Origin: Candidatus Bathyarchaeota archaeon
GTDB taxonomy: Archaea; Thermoproteota; Bathyarchaeia; Bathyarchaeales; UBA233
Direction of reading: 5' to 3'
Length of the DNA: 5,329 bases
Assembly (NCBI GenBank): GCA_007050895.1
Contig: SMYP01000040.1
Coordinates: forward strand, 1-5,329
Program-made: the position numbers and the translations under genes
Shown: positions 1 to 5,089 of the stretch, piece by piece
Position numbering within the stretch: position 1 is the stretch's first letter
Layout: every line of letters starts with the position of its first letter
Notes under the pieces: generated by a model
What the model saw: only the letters and a program-made list of their open reading frames with translations
Databases searched by the model: none
Told to the model about the DNA's origin: nothing

Positions 1-2
1 TT

Positions 3-989
3 GGCGAGGTTCGTCGTCAAGACTTGGAGTTCAGGGTTTCAGATATAGAGTTCAGGACATTCCGTACAGGCAAGAAAATCATTATTGACAACTTGGAAAT
101 TGAGCCGTTTCACGTCGACCATTCGGTTCCTGGTGCTTACGGTTTTGTCATACACACGTCCAATGGAGCAGTTGTGTACACTGGAGATTTCCGTGATCAC
201 GGCGCTAAGCCTGAGATGACGCGAGACTTTGTGGAAAATGCTACTAAAGCTGATCCAATTGCACTAGTAACTGAAGCCACGAACATGACGGGTGCAACTG
301 TTTCCTCCGAAATTGAGGTTGAAAACAAACTTGAAAGCGTCGTTGCAGGGGCTGGTGGAATTGTGTTGGCTGAATTTGCTTATTCAGATGTTGACCGATT
401 GAACTCGTTCTTTCACATAGCCAAAAAGAACAAGCGATGCTTAGGCATTTCATTGAAGCAAGCCTACTTGCTGGATGCCCTGCGAAAAGACAAGGGTTTA
501 ACTGTTCCAGCGGTAGATGATGATGAAATATTGATTTTTCGAAAGTCGAAGAAACGGTATGACAAGTGGGAAAAACAGCTGCTCAAAGTTTATGACAAAC
601 AAAATAAGATTTTTGATGTTTTCGAAGTTTCAAAGCAACAATGTAAAATGGTTTTAGCCTTTTCCTTCTATGATTTCGAGGAGCTTGTACAACTTCGGCC
701 TGATGCAGGTAGTTGCTATGTGCTGTCCACTTCTGAGCCGTTCAATGAAGAAATGGAAATTGATTATGAAAGACTGGTTAACTGGTTGAGCCATTATGGT
801 TTGCCACAATACCATGTGCATGTTTCTGGGCACATGATGCCGATACAACTGAAAAAGGCACTCAAAGAAATTAATGCTAAACGAATGTTTCCGGTACACA
901 CTGAAAGCGCAGATTTGTTCGCTAAGTTCATGCGAGATCTCAGAAGTCAAATAACACTCGTCGAAAAAAGTAAAGAGTATAAGATTTAG
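3..989 (+). CDS. beta-CASP / MBL-fold ribonuclease-like hydrolase, 5' truncated by the window edge
   Basis: This is the C-terminal part of a metallo-beta-lactamase-fold protein of the beta-CASP (RNase J / CPSF73-like) group, which cuts RNA with two zinc ions. The frame is open to the first base with no stop, and the first Zn motif (HxHxDH) is absent, so the gene almost certainly begins upstream; TTG at 24 is only the first possible start codon inside the window. Counting from that TTG, I see HVDHS (30-34), TGDFRDH (53-59, the metal-binding Asp motif), EATN (84-87, where RNase J proteins often have EGTN), a beta-CASP-like insert from about 112 to 235, HVSGH (266-270, motif B-like) and PVHTE (290-294, motif C-like). 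The last metal ligands are therefore present and the protein looks intact to its stop. Cytoplasmic RNA processing or decay is inferred from the family; the exact substrate, and exo- versus endonuclease action, cannot be told. The next gene starts 69 bp downstream on the same strand. Confidence 0.85.
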   Translation, partial: GEVRRQDLEFRVSDIEFRTFRTGKKIIIDNLEIEPFHVDHSVPGAYGFVIHTSNGAVVYTGDFRDHGAKPEMTRDFVENATKADPIALVTEATNMTGATVSSEIEVENKLESVVAGAGGIVLAEFAYSDVDRLNSFFHIAKKNKRCLGISLKQAYLLDALRKDKGLTVPAVDDDEILIFRKSKKRYDKWEKQLLKVYDKQNKIFDVFEVSKQQCKMVLAFSFYDFEELVQLRPDAGSCYVLSTSEPFNEEMEIDYERLVNWLSHYGLPQYHVHVSGHMMPIQLKKALKEINAKRMFPVHTESADLFAKFMRDLRSQITLVEKSKEYKI

Positions 990-994
990 TTTTT
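984..994 (+). terminator. possible T-rich archaeal termination site after the nuclease gene
   Basis: The stop codon of the nuclease gene is embedded in a short T-rich stretch ending in five T residues (990-994). Archaeal RNA polymerase can stop at T-runs without a hairpin. The run is short and the next gene is close on the same strand, so read-through is equally possible. Confidence 0.25.
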
Positions 995-1018
995 AGAGGA
1001 TGGGAAGCCTTGCGAGCG

Positions 1019-1027
1019 TTTATATTT
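1019..1027 (+). promoter_or_regulatory. TATA-like box upstream of the 95-residue protein gene
   Basis: TTTATATTT resembles the archaeal TATA box. Its centre is about 36 bp before the ATG at 1059, which would place the transcription start near 1049-1050, leaving a very short leader. Such a start would cut into the GGTGAG ribosome binding site at 1045-1050, so this promoter and that site may not both be used. Co-transcription with the nuclease gene is the alternative. Confidence 0.4.
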
Positions 1028-1044
1028 GTTGTTATGAAAATAAA

Positions 1045-1050
1045 GGTGAG
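1045..1050 (+). promoter_or_regulatory. ribosome binding site for the 95-residue protein
   Basis: GGTGAG, complementary to the anti-Shine-Dalgarno end of archaeal 16S rRNA, lies 8 nt before the ATG at 1059. This supports that start and suggests a leadered transcript, perhaps continuing from the upstream nuclease gene. Confidence 0.6.
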
Positions 1051-1058
1051 AAAACCCT

Positions 1059-1346
1059 ATGAGTGAAGTTTGGTTTTATAAGGGTATGCATAAAGTAAAG
1101 GTCATAACTGAAAGCGAAGGTTACTGGATTATTGAAGCACTTGAAGAGTTTGAAGATTTCTTCGATGGCGAGAGAGTCACAGTTAAGGTCGGTGAGCAGC
1201 GTATCGTTTCATCGGACACAGTTCATAAGCGAAAATATTTTGCACCGCCAATAAAAGAGCACTCATACGAGTTGAAAATGGAGAAAAAACTGAAACGATT
1301 AGTTGCTGAAGAGGAAAAGAAGCAAAGCGAAAAAGAAGCAAGATAA
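1059..1346 (+). CDS. hypothetical protein, 95 residues, basic/acidic charged C-terminal helix
   Basis: I do not recognise this protein. It starts at an ATG preceded by a well-placed GGTGAG. Residues 1-60 alternate hydrophobic and polar residues in short strands (VWFYK, HKVKVI, YWIIEAL, RVTVKV, QRIVSSD), which could form a small beta-barrel of SH3/Tudor/KOW-like character; this is impression, not homology. Residues about 68-95 are almost all Lys, Glu and Arg with a few Leu, predicting a highly charged helix or disordered tail that could bind nucleic acid or a partner. There is no signal peptide, membrane segment or Cys/His metal site. It follows the beta-CASP nuclease by 69 bp on the same strand and may be co-transcribed, which would fit an accessory role in RNA metabolism, but that is only guilt by proximity. 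Codon use resembles its neighbours and a good ribosome binding site is present, so I think the gene is real. Confidence 0.75.
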   Translation: MSEVWFYKGMHKVKVITESEGYWIIEALEEFEDFFDGERVTVKVGEQRIVSSDTVHKRKYFAPPIKEHSYELKMEKKLKRLVAEEEKKQSEKEAR

Positions 1347-1355
1347 ATCAGCGGG

Positions 1356-1366
1356 TTATTTTGTTT
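1356..1366 (+). terminator. T-rich candidate terminator after the 95-residue protein gene
   Basis: TTATTTTGTTT starts 9 bp after the stop codon at 1346, with a further five-T run at 1415-1419. T-rich stretches just downstream of genes are the usual intrinsic termination signal in archaea. No stable hairpin precedes it. The following 230 bp without a gene are consistent with transcription ending here. Confidence 0.4.
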
Positions 1367-1570
1367 AGGAAGCTTGCATGGTTTGGAGTAGGTGGCAATT
1401 TTCTGGTCTAATTCTTTTTGTCATTTAATAAGCTACAAGCTTTCAAAACGTTCAATAAGTACGATTAGTGATGCTTGTAATCCAGAATTTAGCTGCAGAA
1501 TTGCGTACACAATTTTCGCGACAATCTACGTCTAAATTTGTCAATGTCGAATGTTTCCAGTGAAGTAACG

Positions 1571-1576
1571 CATATT
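1571..1576 (+). promoter_or_regulatory. weak TATA-like element at leaderless distance from trmI
   Basis: CATATT is centred about 27 bp before the ATG at 1601, which is where a TATA box must lie if the transcript begins at the start codon. No Shine-Dalgarno precedes that ATG, which also fits a leaderless message. The match to the TATA consensus is poor, so this is tentative. Confidence 0.25.
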
Positions 1577-1600
1577 CCTTCAGTTTTGTTCAAAGCTTAA

Positions 1601-2446
1601 ATGACACAAGGCGCACTTCATTTCAGAAGGCGAAAATCTTTGAAAAGTCAAGAAATAAGTGAAGGTGATTACGTGCTTCTTTGTTTGGATACGCGAAGAA
1701 CTTACATGTTGAAAGTGGAAGCTGGAAAAACCTTTCACACTCATAAAGGCTACGTGAAGCTTGACGAGCTAATTGGCAAAGAATTTGGTGTTGCATTTGA
1801 AAGCAGTTTAAGAGTCGTTTTTACTGCTTTGAAGCCTACTCTTGAAGATTATATTATGAAGTCGTCTCGCAAGACGCAGATAACTTATCCCAAAGACATA
1901 GCTTTAATCGTCATGTTTAGCGGCATTGGTTCAGGTAGCCGCGTAGTGGAATCAGGTACGGGAACAGGAGCTTTGACAACGGCTCTTGCGCATTATGTGA
2001 AACCAAACGGTAAAGTCTATACTTATGAATATCGGGAAGAGTTTCAAAAGAACGCAGAGAAAAACCTGAAACGGTCAAATCTACTAGATTTTGTAGAACT
2101 GAAAAGCGGAGATGTAACAGTTGGAATTGAAGAGCGTGGCGTGGATTCAGTTGTACTGGACTTGGCTATTCCATGGTTGGTTGTGCCACATGCTTACGAA
2201 GCTCTGAAGCCTTCCGGAACTATAGTTTCCTTCAGTCCAACTATCGACCAAGTTGTAAAAACAGTCGAAGCTTTGAAAGATAATAATTTTGTATTCATCG
2301 AAACCATTGAGTGCATGGTGCGCACTATGCAAGTTGAACGAGGCAAGACGAGACCGCACACAATGATGACAGGACACACAGGATACATAACTCACGCCCG
2401 CAAAGCTGTGAAGCCTCAGCTGGAAAAAATTGAAGAAATCGTCTGA
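1601..2446 (+). CDS. trmI: tRNA (adenine-N1)-methyltransferase, TrmI family
   Basis: This enzyme uses S-adenosylmethionine to make 1-methyladenosine in the T-loop of tRNA (position 58; some archaeal relatives also modify position 57), stabilising the tRNA fold. At 281 residues it is slightly longer than typical archaeal members. An N-terminal beta domain (about 17-75, beginning ISEGDYVLL) precedes a Rossmann methyltransferase fold: KTQITYPKD (91-99), SAM-binding ESGTGTGALT (117-126), acidic VYTYEYREEF (139-148), the catalytic-region DLAIPW (187-192), a PT..QV element (213-218) and the closing GHTGYITHARK (258-268). Family members act as cytoplasmic homotetramers. The start is uncertain: ATG 1601 follows an in-frame TAA directly and adds a basic tail of about 17 residues, while TTG 1640, nine bases after AGAAGG at 1625-1630, would give a start nearer to the family's usual one. 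It converges on the radical SAM gene with 22 bp between stops. Confidence 0.93.
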   Translation: MTQGALHFRRRKSLKSQEISEGDYVLLCLDTRRTYMLKVEAGKTFHTHKGYVKLDELIGKEFGVAFESSLRVVFTALKPTLEDYIMKSSRKTQITYPKDIALIVMFSGIGSGSRVVESGTGTGALTTALAHYVKPNGKVYTYEYREEFQKNAEKNLKRSNLLDFVELKSGDVTVGIEERGVDSVVLDLAIPWLVVPHAYEALKPSGTIVSFSPTIDQVVKTVEALKDNNFVFIETIECMVRTMQVERGKTRPHTMMTGHTGYITHARKAVKPQLEKIEEIV

Positions 2447-2468
2447 GCAAAAGCGGGGCGTAATCTTG

Positions 2469-4085
2469 TTATTCGGCTCTTGCAGTGGCTTGGGGCATTC
2501 CGAGGGTCCAGAACGCCTGTTTTAGTTGTTCGCCTCGTGTCCATCCATAATAAAGACCCATAACTCCAGCGAAACAAGGGATGAATACGTTGTTTATGAA
2601 CTTGAAGACTAAAGGATTGCTTATTCTGTTTTCGAGGAAGGTGGGTTTCCAAATTCTTATGTTGTACTCCCAGCAACGTATGAAAAAGTCCCATCGTGCT
2701 CTAGACAAAGAATCAAGTTCGGCTCCTCTCTTGTTCATTAACACGCAATTTTCAAGTGGCACAAAAAAGAGTGGAACGTAAAATGCGTTGTAGTTTTTCA
2801 ACTTATCCATGAGCTCTAGTGTTGCCAGAACGTCGTCCTCTGTTTCATCGGGAAGTCCTACAATCAATGTTGCTAGAGGGTACCAGTCGTTGTCGTTCAA
2901 TATTCCAAATGCTTCGGAAACTATATCTTGCCACTGCGCTGGCTTGTAAGGCAACATCTTGCCACCCATATACTTCTTCATCAACCGAGTGCTGCCTGTC
3001 TCGATACCTGTCTCAGCAGTGATTATACCTTTCTTGCCAAACGAATACCAGCTGCGTTGGATTAGAATTTCCGCTATCTCTTTAATCATCTGAGGATTAT
3101 TGACTACTGGCGCCAGAGACATATGTGAAATTTGTATGCTTTTGACGCCAGGGTATTCAGAAACGCTTTTCACAAGCTCCACTACGGCTTTCTTGTTGGG
3201 AACGAAAGTCTTGTTTTTTGAGCCGTAGAGAAACAGGTCTTCCGTGATTAAGGTTATGTGATCGCTTCCTTCTCTTGTGGTCATTGCGACCTCTTGCATA
3301 ATACTTTCTAGTGGTACATCCACTTTGTTTTGCATTGTGGGCGTGCAGAACTGGCAGTTTCGACCGCATCCTTTCGAGATTTCTACCGCGCCATGGATAG
3401 CAGCGTGTTTAGATAAGGGCATGGTGTCATAATTCCATTTGGCTATAGACTCGTCAGCATGAATTAAACGTGGTAGCGGTTCACCTTTAACTGCCTTCTT
3501 GAAAGCATCGATTATCACGTCGGGCCTTCCACCCATTATCACGCAATCTATGCCGTACTTATCAGTCATATGTTTGCGTTCCAGCTGCCAAGAACCGAAG
3601 CCACCTACAATTATTATGGGTTTGAATTTCTTGATGCTTGGATGCTTCACAAGTCTTTGGAACTCAAGAGCGTTCATGGGTTCTCCCCCACCAATAACTG
3701 AAGAGTAAGTTTTGCTCACGTAACCCATTCCTGTTGGATCCATAGAAGAGATTGCAACAACTTTGGTGGTTGACCCAACAAAATCAGCTAAATCGTCAGG
3801 GTGAACAACTGCAACTTCGGAAGCAGTAAAGCCATTATTCAAAAGCATGGCTTCAACCTTTCGCAGGCCATAAGGTGCGTATTTGGCTCTGCCATCTAAA
3901 TAGCGCTCAACAGGAGGATAAAGAGTTTTTCTTGCGAATCCGAGCGGGATAGGTCCTAAACCAAAGCCAGCGGAGAAAGCCATAAAAGGGTTATTGAAGA
4001 AATCGCTCATTTCCGTGGCTGAAGCGGTGAGCACAATTTTATATCCCAAACCCGTCTTAATCTCTCTCCATAATTTTGAACGCAA
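2469..4085 (-). CDS. cobalamin-binding-domain radical SAM protein, substrate unknown
   Basis: This 538-residue enzyme belongs to the B12-binding-domain radical SAM class (COG1032-like), which cleaves S-adenosylmethionine at a [4Fe-4S] cluster and often methylates or couples unactivated carbons. An N-terminal Rossmann-like region (about 15-205: KIVLT strand, APYGLRKVEAMLLNNGF helix, KVVAIS, PIIIVGGFG, CVIMGG) is followed by the radical SAM barrel with C240-x3-C244-x2-C247, ETGIETGS (358-365) and LIVGLPDETEDD (407-418). The canonical DxHxxG cobalamin ligand motif is not seen, so any B12 would bind base-off without a His ligand, or not at all. The C-terminal 50 residues are hydrophobic and aromatic, suggesting membrane or lipid contact. 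Start: TTG 4085 is the first start codon after an in-frame TAA and keeps the first strand; TTG 4049 would also keep it, while ATG 4010 would remove it. A TATA box lies upstream (4113-4121). Archaeal lipid-modifying enzymes share this architecture, but the role here is not determinable. Confidence 0.88.
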   Translation of the reverse strand: MRSKLWREIKTGLGYKIVLTASATEMSDFFNNPFMAFSAGFGLGPIPLGFARKTLYPPVERYLDGRAKYAPYGLRKVEAMLLNNGFTASEVAVVHPDDLADFVGSTTKVVAISSMDPTGMGYVSKTYSSVIGGGEPMNALEFQRLVKHPSIKKFKPIIIVGGFGSWQLERKHMTDKYGIDCVIMGGRPDVIIDAFKKAVKGEPLPRLIHADESIAKWNYDTMPLSKHAAIHGAVEISKGCGRNCQFCTPTMQNKVDVPLESIMQEVAMTTREGSDHITLITEDLFLYGSKNKTFVPNKKAVVELVKSVSEYPGVKSIQISHMSLAPVVNNPQMIKEIAEILIQRSWYSFGKKGIITAETGIETGSTRLMKKYMGGKMLPYKPAQWQDIVSEAFGILNDNDWYPLATLIVGLPDETEDDVLATLELMDKLKNYNAFYVPLFFVPLENCVLMNKRGAELDSLSRARWDFFIRCWEYNIRIWKPTFLENRISNPLVFKFINNVFIPCFAGVMGLYYGWTRGEQLKQAFWTLGMPQATARAE

Positions 4086-4112
4086 ATAGAGAAAAAGATT
4101 GTTTCCCAGTCC

Positions 4113-4121
4113 TATTTAAAA
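4113..4121 (-). promoter_or_regulatory. TATA box of the radical SAM gene
   Basis: Read on the minus strand this is TTTTAAATA, an excellent archaeal TATA box. Its centre at 4117 predicts a transcription start near 4090-4091, only about 5 bases before the TTG at 4085. The message would then be nearly leaderless, which supports the TTG at 4085 as the start codon, since no Shine-Dalgarno precedes it. Confidence 0.65.
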
Positions 4122-4166
4122 TTACTGTTGGATATAATTGAGCTCTGAGAACTAAACGTTTTAGGT

Positions 4167-4230
4167 GCCGTCCGAGTAACTCTGAACTTTCATCCACACC
4201 GGTCAAGCTAATGCCTTCTCATCATCCGGC
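4167..4230 (-). ncRNA. candidate C/D-box-like guide RNA (tentative)
   Basis: Read on the minus strand: GCCG (4230-4227), one base, a perfect C box ATGATGA (4225-4219), a 12-nt guide-like stretch (4218-4207), TTGA as a weak D' box (4206-4203), 7 nt, GGATGA as a C' box (4195-4190), a 15-nt stretch (4189-4175), CGGA where D should be (4174-4171), and CGGC (4170-4167) that pairs exactly with the initial GCCG. Length and order match archaeal C/D sRNAs, but D and D' each differ from CTGA by one base, and D is normally strict. It could be chance. No gene lies in this stretch. Confidence 0.25.
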
Positions 4231-4250
4231 AAGAAAAGATAAGCTAAACC

Positions 4251-4260
4251 AAAAATAAAA
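4251..4260 (-). promoter_or_regulatory. TATA-like element facing the candidate small RNA
   Basis: On the minus strand this reads TTTTATTTTT. Its centre is 25-26 bp from position 4230, where the candidate guide RNA's closing stem begins, which is the spacing expected between an archaeal TATA box and a transcription start. The region is A/T-rich, so such matches arise easily. Confidence 0.25.
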
Positions 4261-4266
4261 GCGTTT

Positions 4267-4282
4267 AACTATAATTATAGTT
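4267..4282. promoter_or_regulatory. perfect 16-bp palindrome, candidate operator
   Basis: AACTATAATTATAGTT equals its own reverse complement over all 16 bases; the next flanking pair (T 4266, G 4283) does not match. It lies about 75 bp before the transporter start and inside the divergent intergenic region, and its core can itself serve as a TATA-like element. Uninterrupted A/T-rich palindromes of this size are typical sites for dimeric winged-helix regulators (MarR, PadR, GntR, ArsR types), which commonly control export pumps. No regulator gene is in the window. Confidence 0.5.
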
Positions 4283-4315
4283 GCTTCGATAAGAAAAATG
4301 CTGCGGGAATAAAGT

Positions 4316-4323
4316 CTTAAATA
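4316..4323 (+). promoter_or_regulatory. TATA-like box of the ABC transporter operon
   Basis: CTTAAATA, preceded by purine-rich AAAG that could serve as a BRE, is a good archaeal TATA match. It predicts a start near 4346, which falls at the Shine-Dalgarno itself. A start driven from the palindrome region (4267-4282) would give a leader of about 55 nt that keeps the full ribosome binding site, so either or both may be used. Confidence 0.45.
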
Positions 4324-4345
4324 AAGTTAGAATCAAACAACAAAA

Positions 4346-4350
4346 GGAGG
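4346..4350 (+). promoter_or_regulatory. strong ribosome binding site selecting a TTG start
   Basis: GGAGG (in AAAAGGAGG) lies 7 nt before TTG 4358, the best Shine-Dalgarno in the window. It decides the start: the other nearby TTG at 4353 is too close and in another frame. Confidence 0.8.
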
Positions 4351-4357
4351 TATTGCC

Positions 4358-5089
4358 TTGAGCCTTGCGGTTGAAGTTGAAGCTTTGGTTAAGCAGTTCG
4401 GCAATATTCGTGCCTTGGACGGGGTGAGTTTTAACATAAAGCAGGGTGAAATCTTTGGTCTCATTGGTCCAAACGGCGCGGGAAAAACAACAACTCTCCG
4501 CACGATTTCCACTTTAATCTTGCCTACTTCTGGCAGCGTAAAGATTTTTGGTTTAGACGCTGTGAGCCAAGCTACGCGAGTTCGCAAAATCATAAGTTAC
4601 CTTCCTGAAGAGGCTGGTGCTTACCGTAATCTTTCTGGTAGCGAATACTTGGCGTTTATGGCGAAGTTTAGCACGAAAAACCGAGACGCGCTTAACGAAA
4701 CGATTAAGGAAGCTACTGAAATCAGCGGTTTAGGAGAGCGGTTGAGGGATAAAACGAAGACTTACAGTAAGGGTATGAAGCGGCGTTTGTTGGTAGCTAG
4801 GGCATTGATGACGCGCCCTAAACTAGCTGTGCTTGATGAGCCAGCAAGCGGTTTGGATGTCCTTCACGCCTATCATGTTAGGGAGATAATCAAGACTTAT
4901 GTGAAGGAACACGGCGTAACTGTTCTGCTAAGCAGCCACAACATGCTTGAAGTTGAGTACTTGTGTGACCGTGTAGCCTTGGTTAATAAGGGCAAAATCG
5001 TGGTTGAAGGGAAGTCTGATGAGCTCAAGACAAGATACCAGAGCGTGAATCTCGAAGAAGTGTTTGCGAAGGTGGTTGGTTATGCTTAA
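4358..5089 (+). CDS. ABC transporter ATP-binding protein, ABC-2 / CcmA-NatA type exporter
   Basis: This is the nucleotide-binding subunit that powers an exporter together with the permease encoded directly after it. All catalytic elements are present in 243 residues: Walker A GPNGAGKTT (37-45), signature YSKGM (136-140, a common variant of LSGGQ in this branch), Walker B LAVLDEP (156-162, D160/E161), D-loop SGLD (164-167) and the switch His in SSHNM (H194). The Q-loop position reads YLPEE (81-85), Glu in place of Gln, which I have seen commonly in NatA-like exporters. The C-terminal part ends with NLEEVFAKVV, the usual tail of the CcmA (COG1131) family. The protein is peripheral on the inner face of the membrane. 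It starts at TTG behind a strong GGAGG and overlaps the permease start by 8 nt, implying translational coupling. Substrate cannot be inferred; sodium, drugs and lipids are all known for relatives. A 16-bp palindrome upstream suggests regulated expression. Confidence 0.93.
   Translation: MSLAVEVEALVKQFGNIRALDGVSFNIKQGEIFGLIGPNGAGKTTTLRTISTLILPTSGSVKIFGLDAVSQATRVRKIISYLPEEAGAYRNLSGSEYLAFMAKFSTKNRDALNETIKEATEISGLGERLRDKTKTYSKGMKRRLLVARALMTRPKLAVLDEPASGLDVLHAYHVREIIKTYVKEHGVTVLLSSHNMLEVEYLCDRVALVNKGKIVVEGKSDELKTRYQSVNLEEVFAKVVGYA
5071..5075 (+). promoter_or_regulatory. ribosome binding site of the permease, inside the ATPase gene
   Basis: GGTGG lies 6 nt before ATG 5082, within the last codons of the ATPase gene. 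It supports that ATG and direct translational coupling of the two subunits. Confidence 0.6.

Larger units (their letters stand above)
1347..1600. other. 254-bp intergenic region with no gene seen
   Basis: No ORF of useful length is seen on either strand. It holds T-rich stretches at 1356-1366 and 1415-1419, a TATA-like TTTAATA at 1424-1430, a weak seven-pair inverted repeat (arms 1497-1503 and 1510-1516, one G-U pair, six-base loop), and a CATATT at 1571-1576. None of these is strong. It is unusually long for a gap between two same-strand genes here, so a long leader or a small RNA is conceivable, but I found no C/D or H/ACA signature that holds up. Confidence 0.6.
4086..4357. other. 272-bp divergent intergenic region with several regulatory candidates
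   Basis: No protein gene is seen. The region separates the minus-strand radical SAM gene from the plus-strand exporter operon. In order it holds the radical SAM TATA box, a short inverted repeat (CTAAA at 4152-4156 and TTTAG at 4160-4164, three-base spacer), the candidate small RNA on the minus strand, a minus-strand TATA-like run, the 16-bp palindrome, the exporter TATA-like box and its ribosome binding site. The size leaves room for separate promoters in both directions. Confidence 0.7.

Noticed and set aside
1034..1066. Ten-codon ORF (ATG to TGA) overlapping the start of the 95-residue protein gene in another frame
   Set aside because: It has no ribosome binding site of its own and is short enough to arise by chance; I have no evidence for an upstream-peptide role.
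1463..1500. GTGATGC near 1468 as the C box of a guide RNA in the gap before trmI
   Set aside because: No CTGA-like D or D' box at usable spacing and no closing stem.
1497..1516. Seven-pair hairpin (arms 1497-1503 and 1510-1516) as a terminator or riboswitch element
   Set aside because: It is A/T-rich with a G-U pair and is not followed by a T-run; such stems are expected by chance.
2155..2176. DLAIPW in TrmI in place of a DLPxPW-like motif, as a possible loss of activity
   Set aside because: The two residues between DL and PW vary among active family members; the Asp, Pro and Trp are kept.
2469..4085. Plus-strand ORFs inside the radical SAM gene (for example 2581-2781, 2819-3022, 3499-3708)
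   Set aside because: They lie opposite a clear long coding sequence, have no recognisable domains and lack ribosome binding sites.
4598..4612. Glu in place of the Q-loop Gln in the ABC ATPase as a sign of a degenerate enzyme
   Set aside because: The substitution is common in CcmA/NatA-type exporters, and Walker A, Walker B, signature and switch His are intact.
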